64,000 nt of DNA from Apteryx mantelli (Eukaryota; Chordata; Aves; Apterygiformes; Apterygidae). The notes beneath the pieces were generated by a model, which worked only from the letters and a program-made list of their open reading frames with translations, was not told the origin of the DNA and did not search any database. This document shows, in pieces, positions 1 to 12,495 of the stretch. The stretch lies in contig NC_090001.1 of the NCBI RefSeq assembly GCF_036417845.1, positions 8,973,501 to 9,037,500 of the forward strand. The letters are read 5' to 3'. The translations under genes and the position numbers were made by a program. The stretch's first letter is position 1. Every line of letters begins with the position of its first letter.

Positions 1-2924
1 GGGGGCCCAGCCCGGACTGGGCAGGGGCCGGGTGGTTGGATCCCCCAGACTCTGGGGGATCATTTCATAATCATTGAATAATACTCCAGCCCTTTCCATG
101 TGCGAGGTCTCTGGTTCCAGCTCCGGCTGAGTTCTGGCTTTCCTCACTCCATCCCTGTGTGCACGGACAAGGTCTTAATGCTCCCCCTGGGCTGACCATC
201 CCCCTTCCACCCTCTGTGCACTCCATCCTGGCACTCTGAGTGCTGGTGCTGCTTGCAGGGCAGAGGTGGAAGATCACTCAGAGAAGCTCCTCTGGGAGCT
301 CCTCAGGAAAAAAATGTGCCCAGTCCCGACCTCATGCCCAGCCCCAGCGAGGCAGAGGGGAGCTGCCCTCTCCCAAGCCACCTTGGTGGTGCACTGGACA
401 GGTGATGCCTTTGTGGCCAGCCAGGCTCCAGGTTCAGGCTGGATGCCAGCTCGAGGGCAGGAGTGCCAGGAATTTCATGGGCTTCCAGTGGTGAAGGCAA
501 TTGGGCACATGCAAGTGCAAAGACTGGGGGTGGAAAAGGCAGTGTGGGGCTGGTGAAGGCCCTCCCTCTGCTCCCCATGGGGAGGAGAGTTCCCAGGCAA
601 TGCTGAGCTCCACTTTGGCCAGCAGGAGGGGAGCACAGGGCAGGGTGGAAGACAGAGACAGAACCTCTTGGGATGCATGAGGGAGTTTTCCAAAGGCCAG
701 CACTGAGCCAGGACCTTTGCATCTCACCCCTGATGCTGCCCCAGCCAGGCTCACTCTGCCCTGCCCGAGGAGCTCTCATCCCTGTGCCAGCCATGCTGGA
801 GCAGAGACCAAGGAGCTGGAGGTGCCTCAGGCCAAGCTGTGCCAGCCCTGGGGAGCTGGCCCCAAGGACAGGGCAGGCCAAGACCTTCCTCGCGCATCCC
901 ATGCTGATGGGAGGGCAGCACAGGGACGGGGGGACAACTTCCTACTGCCTGGCAGCCCTGCATAACCTTTTGCAAGGGAGGCAAAGGTGACAGCTGCTGT
1001 GCTGCAGAAGCATTGGCTACGCCCCCTCCATGAGGCCCCTGCTGCATTCCTGCCCACCCCTGCCCCTGCCTGGCCTGATGCCCCTTCAATCCCAGCCCCT
1101 GGCCCCTCTCCTGGCAGTGTGGGGACCAGTTCTGCAGGCAGGAGCTCCCTGGCCATCCTCCCCTCTCCTCATGTCTGGGATTGAGCCCCAGCCAGGCAGC
1201 AGGACGCCCGCTCAGAGGCAGAGGAGATGAGTGAGCGTGGGGCTGGACAAGGGCACTTATTGCTCCCAACAACATCCTCTTTGTAGCAGGAACCAGAGGC
1301 AAACGGTGCTTAAACACTTGAGCTGGGATACAGAAACACTTGCTCTCATAACTATGCATCATCAAATCAGACCCCAAGTGGCTGCCCTCACTTTTTCATT
1401 CAGCTGTTCATCTGTGTGCAGTGTTACGTGGGTAGGGGCTGAACTCTGAAGCCCTCCTTACACCTTTGAATTGGCTTTCAGGCAAGAGTTGCTGTGGGGA
1501 TATGCGGTCACCTTTTCTACCTAAAACTTTCCCTTGGATTTCCTCAGATCCCAGCTTCCCTTGCCAAGGTATTCTTGCAGGGGCAGGTCTTTTCTTGAGG
1601 GGCAGGTCTGAGGCAGAGATGGGGAATCGGGTCAGCAGGATGGGCACAGGGTCAGGTCAGCTCCCAAGAGGTGCAGGCCAGGCACAGGCATGTCCACAGC
1701 GTAACTCAGGCCAGGCCCCAGGACAAGGGGAGCAGCTCTCCAGCAAAGGGGAGGAGGCCCCACAATGAGGCCGGTCACTCTCTGTCTCCCCTCCTCTTGT
1801 GTCCAGCAGATCCCCCTCCCTCTCTGCCTGCAGACCCTCCATGCCCACCCCACTGCTCAGCACCATATGAGACCCCAGCCCTGCAGCCCCTCTGGCAGTT
1901 CCTGCTGCCCCAGGGACAGAGCTGACTGCCCTGGGCTGGTGCACAGAGAAACCTGTTTCTTGTTCTCATTTTCTCTCTGTGAATGCTGCCCTCCTCTTTT
2001 CCTGGGATGTCCCTGCTCCCCAGAGAGCCTTTCCCCAAAGGAATGTGTCCATGATGGCCTGGCCGACCATTCCTGCATCCTCCCCTGTACTCCCCACAGG
2101 GACCTGGGCTGGTGGTGCTGCTCTGCAGAGCAAGTGGGCTGTGGGGCCCTGAGGCCACAGGGTGACCCCCGACTCTGCGCTGGCCGTACTGGTCAGGGTG
2201 GGAAGCAAAACCAGCTGGACAGGGCTCACCACCACTGATACTGCCGCCACCCATCCGAGCTCATGGCCTGTGCTCAGAGTGAGCCCAGGGCGTTTGCAAT
2301 GGCAGGAGATGTGTTTGGGTGTGCACTAGCTCCAGCCTGTGGTGTTTCACTGAGGGTGCAGGAATCACTCTCCAGTGCCCCTTCCCTGGGCCCCCTGGGT
2401 CCCCACTGCCTCTCCGGGATTGCAGAGCCCTCCTTTCCCTATCCATACCTGGGTTTAGTGCTTCACCTTCTGGTTACTCCACCATGGACTGTCCCTCATT
2501 GTGTGAGGCTCCACTCACTGCCCACCCCAAGGCACATGATGTCCCTGGAGATCCCCTGAGCTCTCCTGGGACCTAAGATTCCCCCCCAGAAGCATGGGCA
2601 TCTCTCATCAGCACTGCCACCTGTGGCACAGCCCTGAGAAGGCAATTCAGAGAGCATTCCCCATCTCCACTGGCACTGGTCTCCAAGAGATGAGCCCTGG
2701 ATCCAGCCCTTGCTCCCTAACAGATCACTCTGGCACTCTGAGCTCATCCTACGGAGCCCACAGAGTTCAGAAGCAGAGCAGAGGCCCTTTTGTGGTGCAG
2801 TTCCTTGGGTGTATTTTTGGCTCCATCTTTGAAGAAAGGCCTGAGTTCAGGCACGTCACATACTGCATCCATTGGGGGCCCTGTAGAAGAGCACTACAGA
2901 TCACTCTGAGTAATTTAAGTTGCA

Positions 2925-3740
2925 GGTCCCCAAGGTGATCAGGGGCTGAAGCACTCGCCCTGTGAGGAGAGGCTGAGGGAATGAGTTTGTTCAGCCTGGA
3001 GCAGGAACGACTTTTGGAGTGACTCAGAGCAGCTTCCCAACTCAAGGTTGCCACCCATAGTGAACCAGTATTTTACAGGGATTCATGACAGGAGAATAAG
3101 AGAATGAATCGAGGTTTAATGATGAAGGACTGCTTGTCCAGAATGGGCCCTCCTCACCGTCTAAAACACCAGTTCACTACAACACGACACCCAATGAGTG
3201 TGATGCATGCAGAAAGTCATGGCATGAGGGTGATTGCACTCTAACAGGCCTAAGGTCCTTTGCAGATCCAGGAAAATCCAGAAGGATTGGGAGCGCCTTT
3301 AACATCCTAGGCACACATTTGTAAAGGTCAGCTTTGTCCCTGAGGGAGGCTGAGGGAGATGGACTGGTTCAGCGTGGAGAAGAGGAAGCTTTGGGTAGAC
3401 TGAATAACAGCCTGCCCATCCCTACCAGGAGATCATCAGGAAGGTGGAGCCAGATTCTTCACTGTTGTGCACCATGGGAGGATGAGGCCCAGTGGGCATG
3501 AGCTGAAAGAAGAGAGGTTCAGGCTGGGGATAAGGGCCAATGTTTTACCCATCCAAACAGTGAAGCACTGGGGCAGGTTGCCCAGAGGGTTTGTGCCATC
3601 TCCATCCTCAGAGGATTTCAAGACCTAAATGACTGAAGGCCTCAGCAAGCTGGTTGGAGTTGATAGCTGAGCCTGCTGTGAGAAGGAGGTTGGGCTAGAG
3701 ACAACCTGAGGTCCCTTCCAGCCTGAAGCATTTGGCATTT
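2925..3740 (+). mobile_element. Old CR1-like LINE 3' relic in block A
   Basis: Degenerate sequence resembles the CR1 ORF2 tail and 3' UTR. The gaggctgaggga...gtttgttcagcctgga pattern is at 2,970-3,000. A later stretch, 3,470-3,730, carries the usual 'caggttgcccagag' and 'gaggtcccttccagcct' strings. It is much more diverged than the CR1 at 9.2-12.6 kb and has no open frame. The same relic is present in both other copies of the block (about 20,065-20,900 and 47,080-47,920, reversed), so it predates the duplications. Confidence 0.6.
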
Positions 3741-4439
3741 CCTTCCACCCCGGGTCTTCTCTTATTGTCCTTAGGGAAAAGAGTCAGCTTCCCCATGGCC
3801 TTGGAAGTACATCAGACGAAAGGATGAGCAGATCAACTGCGTGTGTCTTGTCCTGCTCTGGTCAGAGTAGTTCAGATTCAGGGCTGCTTGGCAGGTACCC
3901 CCATAGAGCCCCGGGTTTTCATTTGCTTCACCTTTCATTGCATTTTCCCCTCTTTTCCACCTTACAAGCTCTTCTCCTTTACCACCCTGATCTCCTCCCA
4001 TGCAGTCAGACCACCTCTCTTTACCCTGTCCCCATTGACCCTGCTTTTGCTGCCTTTGTACCTTCCTTTGCCTTCTCCCAAATGGTTGCCATGCTCATTT
4101 CCACCATTGCCAGCACTTCCTTTACAATACTACCCCCTTTATTATCTGTAGTGTCCTGCAGTTCGTCATGCTGTTACCCTGTGAGAGGCCTGGCAAGATG
4201 GCATGAGGCATCTGCACGCACACATTCAGAGCTGACAGAAAGGAGCTTGAGTGGAGAGGGAGCTGCAGAAGCTTGGAGATGAGGCCAACAGAAGCCTGCT
4301 GAAGTTGTGGAAGGGGAAGTGGCAGGTGCTGCCTTGGGGGAGTGACCCTGAGGAGAAGGGCCTGGACATTACGAGGGATGCCATATGAGCCTGTGGTGGG
4401 TGCTCACCACAGATGAGGCCAGCTGCATACGGGGCTGCA

Positions 4440-4740
4440 TTAGGAAGCGTCTGGCCACCCAGACAAGGACAGTTACTACCCCCCGTCAACTCAGCACTGG
4501 CACGGCCATATCTGGAATCATGTGTCCCAGTGTGGGATGCCCAGTGCTGGAGGAATGGGGAGAACGTGGAGAGGGTCCAGAGGAGGTCTGCCAAGATGGT
4601 GCTTGTTGCCTGTAGCACATGACCTGTAGAGGGAGGCTGAGGGACGTGGGCTACACTATCCTGGTGAAGTGGAGGCTAAGGGCAGTACAGGAGCAGCCTG
4701 TGAGTGCTTGAAGAGTGATTTCAGAGATGCTGGTGCTTTT
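4440..4740 (+). mobile_element. Second old CR1-like fragment in block A
   Basis: A diverged CR1 ORF2-like stretch with the order 'ctgg...ccagtgctggaggaatgggga', then 'gagggtccagaggaggtctgccaagatg', then 'gggaggctgagggacgtgggc'. This order is the CR1 region just upstream of the ORF2 C-terminus. It has no coding potential. Paralogues lie at about 19,140-19,430 and 46,190-46,440 (reversed) and 60,800-61,100 (same strand). Confidence 0.5.
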
Positions 4741-6119
4741 CTTGGTAGGCGGAATCAGCATGAGAAGGGGAAAGAGCCACAGTCTTCAGCTTGAGAGGTT
4801 CAGAATGGACATTGGAAGAAGAAATGTCCCTTGAAGGGTGGTGCTGTGGTGCAACAGGTCAGCCAGAGGGAGTCTGTGGTGAGCTCCTGGCTTTGTGTTT
4901 CAAGAAAAAGCAAGGGAGGGTGGAGAGCCATCAGTAAAGGTGGGCAGATCCCTGGGTGAGAGCAAGGTGGGGAAACAGGTTGGGTGTCTACAGGCCGCAG
5001 TGGAAGAGACGCAGGCATGGGAGAGTGTAGGACAGCCTGGGGTGCATATGGCCAGGGGCACTGCCAAGGCTGAAAGCTTCCGGCAGAAATGAGGTCTTTG
5101 TCCCCTTGGCTAGGGCTGCTGTATCTGCCACTGAGGCCTACCAGAAGACACCATTTCCTTGCAGCACCAGGGCCTTATTTCCTCCTCCTGCCTCCAGGAG
5201 GGCGGACCTGGGAGGTGCCATCTTGTTGTCCCTAACTCAGTGTTGCACACCTGACATCCTCACACTGCCCCAGAAAGAGCCCTGAGCAAAGCATGAGGGA
5301 AAGGTTCACCCTACCCAGGGGCTGGGTGTGGGGCTTGGCTGATCTGCTTGTTCAAACACATCAAGGTTGACTTGTCATCAGAGCCACCTGCACATTTCCT
5401 TTGCCTACCTGCAATCAGGGCCTACAACTTTCTGCCCTCATCAGCCCCTGGGGAGGCTTTGTGAGTAATGGCCCTCAGGGGGACCCCTTAATGCTCCAAG
5501 TAGCTTTGGGGTTTGCTTCTGTCTTTAACTTCTTGAGACGTTTGTTCTGCCTACTCTCAGTATCTGAGGTTCATGGACTCAGCACCAAATATTCCCAAGG
5601 GGCTATTAAAATGCAAAAAGCCCTAAGAAGCCAATGTCACTCCACATGGCTTTTTTCAGTTCTTCAATTCTCATGTGGCTAACTGGAGGGGTCTCGGGAG
5701 TGTATTTAAAAGAAGAAGATTTCAATGAGCACCTAAAAAAAAAGAAAGGACTTCTGCCTTTTATGTTTTCGTTTTCAGCTTGCAGAATAAGAGAGAGGCA
5801 CATTCTCTAATTCATATTGATTCAGAGGGTCTCCTAATGAATCTTGATGTCTAAGAAAAGCAGTATTTTTCATAGGAGGCATGAATGATCATCCTTCCTC
5901 CCCATTGTCCCAACCCTGCCATTTTGCTCATCGGCCGCTGGGGACCTACATCACTCTTGTTAAAATCGGACCTTTTTCCACTCAAGTCTGTAGCAGCATG
6001 TTACAGCTCCTGTGCACCAGTTCCCACCTGCTTTCCTTTGAGAATTAGGTGCAAATAGACACAGAAGGGTTTTTCTTAATTGGGATCAAACAAAACTAAA
6101 ACATGATGCAGTTTAATAA

Positions 6120-6453
6120 AAACTCAGCGAGGCTTTCAGCACTGTCTCCCATAACATCCTCAGGGAAGCTCAGGAAGTGTGGGTTAGATGAGTGGACAGT
6201 GAGGTGGATTGAGAAGTGGCTCAATGGCAGAGCTCCGAGGGTTGTGATCAGCAGTGCAGAGTCTAGTTGGAGGCCTGGAGCTAGCGGTGTCCCCCAGGTA
6301 CTGGGGTCCAGTCTTGTTCAACTTTTTCCTCAGTGACCTGCATGAAGGCACAGAGTGCACCCTCAGCAAGTTTGCTGATGAGACCAAACTGGGAGGAGTG
6401 GCCGATACCCCAGAGCGCTGTGCTGCCATTCAGGGAGACCTGGATCTGATGCA
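6120..6453 (+). mobile_element. Internal CR1 reverse-transcriptase fragment
   Basis: This stretch is close in sequence to 11,440-11,770 and 62,750-63,070, which encode the palm of the CR1 reverse transcriptase. It starts inside the region that follows the 'DFSKAFDT' motif and stops shortly after the catalytic box. The box reads FADET here, where the two long copies read FADDT, so a catalytic aspartate codon is lost. It has neither a CR1 5' end nor the 3' terminal ATTCTGTG repeats, so it is not a simple target-primed insertion. It replaces roughly 300 bp of OR flank that the other copies keep (about 17,958-18,255). Confidence 0.85.
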
Positions 6454-6640
6454 AAGATGACTTTAGAAATGACCAATTTAGTCAGGGCGTGTACAAATAT
6501 GTGAAAGATTACTGACACTTTATACACAGCACAATAGACCAAGCAGTGGTGACACAAGTTCGGGGCAGATCAATAGCTCTTCTCCTGAGATTAATAACCT
6601 TTGCGGAAATTTCCATTATGTCATCATGGGAAAACATTGA

Positions 6641-7843
6641 CATTTTTATTCAAATTAGTCAATCATTTCAGCTGAGGAAAAGGGGCACTTTTTTTTTTTC
6701 AGATGTTGAAAACAGTTCTTCACCTACTGAGGCACAGCTCAGGTGTCTAATCACAAGCATCCAGTGGCACTTGGAGAGGCCCTGATGTATCTGAGGTACC
6801 CGCCTGGGTCTGGCAGCTCTCATAGTTGACCTGTGGGAGACTGGAGCCCCTCGGAGCTGCAGAGGGAGGTTGGGCAGAGGGGACCTACAATGGCACCAGA
6901 TGTCTGTTACCTTGTGATTGCATCCCACCCCAATTCTGAACATTGCTTTTTCAAAAAAAAAAAGAAAAAGAAAAAGACCAGTATACTAAAAACAAAGCAA
7001 GAAGGATGATAAGAAACCAAGAAATGTTAAAAGCTGATAAGTGTAAAAAAAATTGCTTTAGATCATTTACTTAATTTCTTCCTGTTGCATTTTTTAATTG
7101 ACATTTTCTAAATGCTACTTGTATAATCAGGCCCACACCATTAAAAAAGATATTGTTGTGCCTCACACGGAGCCCAGAACCCTGCAAAACACTCCCTGCC
7201 AAAGGCTGTCCATGCCACTCCTCCTTGCGCAGAGCATGACACACAGAGAAATTGAGTTCTCTCAAAAGATAGTGGAAAACAGAGTAACCAGCTTCAGTGA
7301 AATACTCCATTTTTGGATGGCCAAATTTGCACAAATCTCAGCAAACCTATGTTACAGTGATGTCTTAAAGGAGCACCTATACATTTTACACGGATGAGAC
7401 TGATCTCACCTGATGTCAGACACCTTCAGTGCAGAGGTCTCTGTCTAACCCAGCTGCCTGAACTTCCCTTTCTGGGCAACAGAGAGAAATGAGGTGTCTC
7501 CCTGAGAGACTTCTCCTGGTGACCAGCTAATGCTCCAGAAAGGAACCCGTAGGTCTTGGGTCACATTTCCCAGCGCCACCTGGGAACACAGCGATCCCAG
7601 GGCATCTCAGGCAGCAATAGCCTTTATGGGTGACAAATGAATAAAGGCCTGAAAGTCAAATTTTAATCATGAGATGAAACTTACTCAAAAAATAACCCTA
7701 TGCAATAACTGAAAAAAATCTTCATGGACAGAACTTCAAAAAGATTGTATCAGTTCTTTCATTCAATGTTTTTCTTTCTTTATTGTTTATTGGCAGTGCC
7801 TTGTGCATGCAGTAGTTACTTTCTCTTTGTGAGTGTGCTTGTG

Positions 7844-7847
<4 letters not shown>
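6641..7847. other. Low-copy sequence, no gene recognised
   Basis: AT-rich sequence with short poly-A and poly-T runs (for example near 6,690 and 6,950). It has no long conserved frame, no OR motif and no recognisable repeat apart from the flanking items. Confidence 0.5.

Positions 7848-7907
<60 letters not shown>
7848..7907. repeat. Compound (TA)n(TG)n microsatellite
   Basis: About 16 AT dinucleotides (7,848-7,879) run directly into about 13 TG dinucleotides (7,880-7,907). It is a simple sequence repeat with no coding role. Confidence 0.97.
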
Positions 7908-7910
<3 letters not shown>

Positions 7911-8095
7911 TATGTCTCTCTATATGTACAGTTACTCATCACAATGCATTTCCTACCAACAGTCTGAATGGAGACACTTTCTTCTGAAGCACTACCATAT
8001 TTATACTGACCTATTCTCCATCTTTTCTTCTGCCTCTCTGTCCTGTCTTCTTCCTCTGCCTCTTCTCTCTTTACAGAGCTCTCCCGGAAAAGATT

Positions 8096-8335
8096 CATTG
8101 AATCACAGCACTTAGGGTGGATGAGACCTCTCAACGCCATCTAGTCCCACCGCCCTGCTCATTGCAGAGGGAAAGATGAGGTTGTTCAGGGGCTTCCCCC
8201 AGTTACATGTTTTCCACAAATGTGCTGAGACTGTCCTCCATCCCATGGTCTGGGCTGTTAATGAAGAAGTTCAACAGTGTTGCCCCAGGGGTTGACCGCT
8301 GAGGGATGCCACCAGTAACCGGCCGCCTATTTGGC
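8096..8335 (-). mobile_element. Old CR1-like 3' fragment
   Basis: Read on the plus strand it begins 'ttgaatcacagcactta' and continues 'gagacctctc...catctagtccca'. This is the reverse complement of a decayed CR1 3' end. The following 'gttaatgaagaagttcaac' and 'gttgaccgctgagggatgcc' strings also occur in avian interspersed repeats. It is heavily diverged and non-coding. Confidence 0.45.
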
Positions 8336-9228
8336 CTTTGGCCATGGGGTAGCAAAAGCTAGAAACAGAACAGAATTAAACATATATCTACACATATCAG
8401 AGCTCTATGGTTAAGCCATGGATGCACGGTACAATGACCATTTTCGCCCTTTCCTTATGGGCCACCCCTCTGATATAGTTTTCCCTGGATTGTTCTCACC
8501 GCAGTCGAGCTACGCCGGGATGATTCCGGTTTTCCCTGCAGTTGGCATCAGGGGCATCCCTGCTGATGGGTGGGTTGTTGGGTCTGCAGACTAGCAGAAC
8601 GTGAGTCCGAGTCCATGCAGAGGTATGTGGCTTACTTGCTTTTATCCTTCCCAGGCTCATTATCCATCCAAACTATGCCAGACCATGGTTACACAACAGA
8701 ACCAATGGTCTCAGCTATCAGGATGGTCAACAGATAACAGTATGCATGTTGAACAGACAACCCAGTGCAAAATTTCACAGTACCTAGATGCTTACAGTGT
8801 GAGTCTGTGGTGTCACTTCTCCTTTGCTGAGTAGGTTTGCTCAGCACTCATGGTGTTGTTGGGGAGCTACAGCAACCCACAGCTACCCACAGTGTGGCAA
8901 CTCTGGCTGTGGTACACCCAAGGTTCCTTAACCCTTGGGGAGCATACCAGAGCAAGCCCCTCTTCTATGGGCTGCACCATCCTGAGTGCCACGCTTGCCT
9001 GCATGGCACCTATCAAGGGAGAAAACCTGAGAAATCCTTATTGTGGGTCAAAGCAGTAAAGCAGTGGCTGAGTAGTTACAACAAAGGGTCACAAAGTTTG
9101 CTGCCTTTTTGTCCCATTGCATCAAAACATTTGGTGGTCTTCCTTCTGATATCTACGACCTGTTATTAAGACACAGTTATTAAATCACACACAGCACAAC
9201 CTTAGGCTGCCATCAGAATAAAACTATA
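8336..9228. other. Unassigned sequence upstream of the long CR1
   Basis: No OR, LINE or retroviral protein signature was found in any frame. An unrecognised LTR is possible, but I see no TG...CA ends with a target-site duplication. Confidence 0.4.
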
Positions 9229-9537
9229 ATGTCCTGTCTTGCTTGCTCGCGCTCCTCATCCAATTCTAAGAAAAGCCAGGTTGACTCACCACCAGTGCCC
9301 ACTGCATTTGCCCAGGTCATTTTCTCCTCAATCCTGCCAGGGAGGGGGATGGATGAGAGGAGGAAGAGATGGACTTTCCAAGTTAACAATTGGCTGTGCC
9401 ACTGGTGTTGGCAACAGGGTTTTGGTTTCTAAGACCATGGGACCCTGTTTGAAGATCAACAGCTGCTGGGGAGAGAGGGGATCCACCTCACCAAGCGGGG
9501 CATGCATGTCTTTGCCAACAGGTAGGCCAAGCTGTTA
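9229..9537 (+). pseudogene. CR1 ORF1 C-terminal remnant (esterase-like)
   Basis: Frame 9,229-9,432 contains 'FSSILPGRG' and 'QVNNWLCHWCWQQGFGF'. After a frame break near 9,432 the next frame encodes 'LLGREGIHLTKRG'-like residues. In CR1 ORF1 proteins this region is the end of an SGNH/GDSL-type esterase domain, and the D/E-G-x-H-L-T motif carries the catalytic His. ORF1 protein is thought to bind RNA or lipid during retrotransposition. The N-terminus is missing, either by 5' truncation or by decay into the unassigned upstream sequence. It is non-functional here. Confidence 0.7.
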
Positions 9538-9632
9538 AGGAGGGCTTTAAACTAGGAAAGATGGGGGAAGGGGAGAGTTATAGTGCCAGGATAGTTGGCA
9601 AAATGCGGCTCAAGTCGGGATGCATCTAGTGG

Positions 9633-12495
9633 GTGCATGCAGCCAGGGAAGTGCACACAGGACATGGCTATGGAGGATCCTCTTGTATTCCTTCTGGAAA
9701 ACCTGTGTGCTTGATCACCTCTCTGAAACGCCTGTACACCAATGCATGCAGCATGGGGAACAAACAGGAAGAACTAGAGATGTGTGTGCGGTCGCAGGGC
9801 CATGATCTCATTGCCATTACAGAGACATGGTGGGATAGCTCGCATGACTGGAGTGCTGTCATGGATGGCTACGTGCTTTCTAGGAAAGACAGGCCAGGAA
9901 AGTGAGGTGGTGGAGTTGCTCTTTATGTGAGAGAGCAACCGGAATGTATTGAGCTGTGCCTAGGGGTGGATGAAGAGCGAGTCGAGAGCTTATGGGTAAG
10001 GATCAAAGGGCAGGCTAGCATGGGTGACACTGCTGTGGGTGTTTACTACAGGTCACCTGATCAGGAAGAGGAAGTTGATGAGGCCTTCTACAGACAGCTG
10101 GAAGTAGCCTCACGATGCCAGGCCCTGGTTCTCATGGGGGACTTCAACCACCCCGATATCTGCTGGAAAGACAACACAGCTAGGCACAAACAGTCCCAGA
10201 GGTTCCTGCAGAGCATTGATGACAACTTCTTGACACAGATGGTGGAGGAGCCAACAAGGAGAGGTGTGCTGCTGGACCTCGTACTAACAAACAAAGAAGG
10301 ACTGGTGGAAGATGTGAAGGTTGTGGGCAGCCTTGGCTGCAGAGACCAGGAGATGGTGGAGTTCAGGATCCTGCGAGGAGGAGGCAGGAAACTAAGTAGG
10401 ATCACAACCCTGGACTTGAGGAGAGCAAACTTTGGCCTCTTCAGGGACCTACCTGGAGAAATCCCATGGGTTAGGGCCCTAGAAGGAAGGGGCATTCAAG
10501 AGAGCTGGTTAATATTCAAGCATCATTTCCTCCAGGCTCAAGAGACGTGCGTCCCTATGAGTAGGAAGTCAAGCAAAGGAGGCAGGAGAACTGCGTGGAT
10601 GAGCAAGGAGCTCCTGGCAAAACTCAACCAGAAGAAGGAAGTCTACAGAAAGTGGAAAGGGGGACAGGCCACTTGGGAGGAATATAGGAACGTTGTCAGA
10701 GTATGCAGGGATGCGAGGAGGAAGGCTAAGGCCCATTTGGAATTAAATCTGGCAAGAGATGTCAAGGACAACAAGAAGGGCTTCTTCAAAGACATCAGTA
10801 GCAAGAGGAAGACTAGGGAAAATGTGGGCCCTTTGCTGAATGGGGTGGGTGCCCTGGTGATGAAGGATGCAGAGAAGGCCGAGTTACTGAATGCCGCCTT
10901 TGCTTCAGTCTTTACTGCTCAGGCCAGCCCTCAGGAACCCCAGACCCTGGAGGCAAGAGAGAAAGTCTGGAGAAAGGAAGACTTTCCCTTGGTGGAGGAG
11001 GAGTGGGTTAGAGATCATTTAGGCAAACTTGACACCCACAAATCCATGGGCCCCGATGGGATGCACCCACGAGTGCTGAGGGAGCTGGTGCATGTTATTG
11101 CTAGGCCACTCTGCATCCTCTTTGAAAGGTCATGGAGGACAGGAGAGGTGCCTGAGGACTGGAAGAAAGCCAGTGTCACCCCAGTCTTCAAAAAGTGCAA
11201 GAAGGAGGACCCAGGCAACTACAGGACAGTCAGCCTCACCTGCATCCCTGGAAAGGGGATAGAGCAGCTCATGCTGGAGGCCATCTCCAAGCATGTGGAG
11301 GACAAGAAGGTGATCAGGAGTAGTCAGCATGGCTTCACCAAAAGGGGAAATCATGCCTAACCAATCTGATAGCCTTCTCTGATGGAATGCCTGCCTGGGT
11401 AGATGAGGGGAGAGCAGTGGATGTTGTCTACCTAGACTTCAGCAAGGCTTTTGACACTGCCTCCCATAACATCCTCATAGACAAGCTCAGGAAGTGTGGG
11501 TTAGATGAGTGGACAGTGAGGTGGATGGAGAACTGGCTGAATGGCAGAGCTCCGAGGGTTGTGTGCAGCAGCGCAGGGTCTAGTTGGAGGCCTGGAGCTA
11601 GCAGTGTCCCCCAGGGGTCAGTACTGGGTCCAGTCTTGTTCAACTTCTTCATCAGTGACCTGCATGAAGGCACAGAGTGCACCCTCAGCAAGTTTGCTGA
11701 CGATACAAAACTGGGAGGAGTGGCTGATACTCCAGCAGGCTGTGCTGCCATTCAGAGATACCTGGAGAGACTGGAGAGGTGGGCGGAGAGGAACCTCATG
11801 AAGTTCAACAAAGGCAAGTGCAGGGTCCTGCACCTGGGGAGGAATAACCCCATGCAGCAGTACAGGCTGCGGGTGACCTGCTGGAAAGCAGCTCTGCGGA
11901 GAAGGACCTGGGAGTGCTGGTGGACACCAAGTTAAGCATGAGGCAGCAATGTGCCCTTGTGGCCAAGAAGGCCAATGGTATCCTGGGGTGCCTCAGGAAG
12001 AGTGTTGCCAGCAGGTCGAGGGAGGTGATTCTCCCCCTCTACTCAGCCCTGGTGAGGCCACGTCTAGAGTACTGTGTCTGGTTCTGGGCTCCCCAGTCCA
12101 AGAGGGATGTGGCACTAGTGGAGCAAGTCCAGTGGAGGGCTACAAAGATGATGAGGGGACTGGAGCATCTCTCTTATGAGGAAAGACTGAACCAACTGGA
12201 CCTGTTTAGCCTGGAGAAGAGAAGGCTGAGAGGAGATCTTATTAATGTATACAAGTATCTTAAGGGAGGGTGTCAAGAGGATGGAGCCAGACTCTTTTCA
12301 GTGGTGCCCAGTGACAAGACTTGAGGCAATGGGCAGAAACTGAAACACAGACAGTTCCTTCTGAACAGGAGCAAAAAATTCCTGACTGTGAGGGTGACAG
12401 AGCACTGGAATAGGTTGCCCAGAGAGGCTGGGGAGTCTCCTTCTCTGAAGATACTCAAAACCTGCCTGGACGCGACTCTGTACAACGTGCTCTAA
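9633..12495 (+). pseudogene. CR1 ORF2 (APE endonuclease + reverse transcriptase), broken
   Basis: The N-terminal apurinic-type endonuclease runs from about 9,730 to 10,500. It has the 'ITETWWD' and '[12 protein letters not shown]' motifs, and a '[10 protein letters not shown]' motif follows. The linker and reverse transcriptase follow to about 11,900, with '[12 protein letters not shown]', 'DFSKAFDT', '[12 protein letters not shown]' and the catalytic FADD box at about 11,694-11,705. The C-terminal domain runs to 12,495. Damage seen: TGA at 9,903-9,905; a -1 frame change at about 11,340-11,350 (A4G4 run); another frame change near 11,875; TGA at 12,322-12,324. The same A4G4 break occurs in the copy at 62.6 kb. 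Known role: endonuclease nicking and target-primed reverse transcription. This copy cannot make a full protein. Confidence 0.93.

Larger units (their letters stand above)
1..6640 (+). repeat. Segmental duplication block A (OR 3'-flank copy without its OR)
   Basis: This block matches, in reverse orientation, 17,770-23,812 and about 44,760-50,806. Examples: the first 60 bases reappear reversed at 23,755-23,812, and 5,400-6,090 reappears reversed at 18,270-18,960. In the other two copies this DNA lies downstream of OR1 and OR3. Here the matching OR should follow near 6,900 on the minus strand, but homology stops near 6,640 and no OR is present. The block runs off the left edge of the window. Short open frames inside it are not conserved in a coding manner between copies, so I call no gene. 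Product: none recognised. Confidence 0.85.

Noticed and set aside
7846..8140. Reading frames through the (TA)n(TG)n tract
   Set aside because: Simple repeat giving repetitive Tyr-Ile and Val-Cys peptides; not coding.
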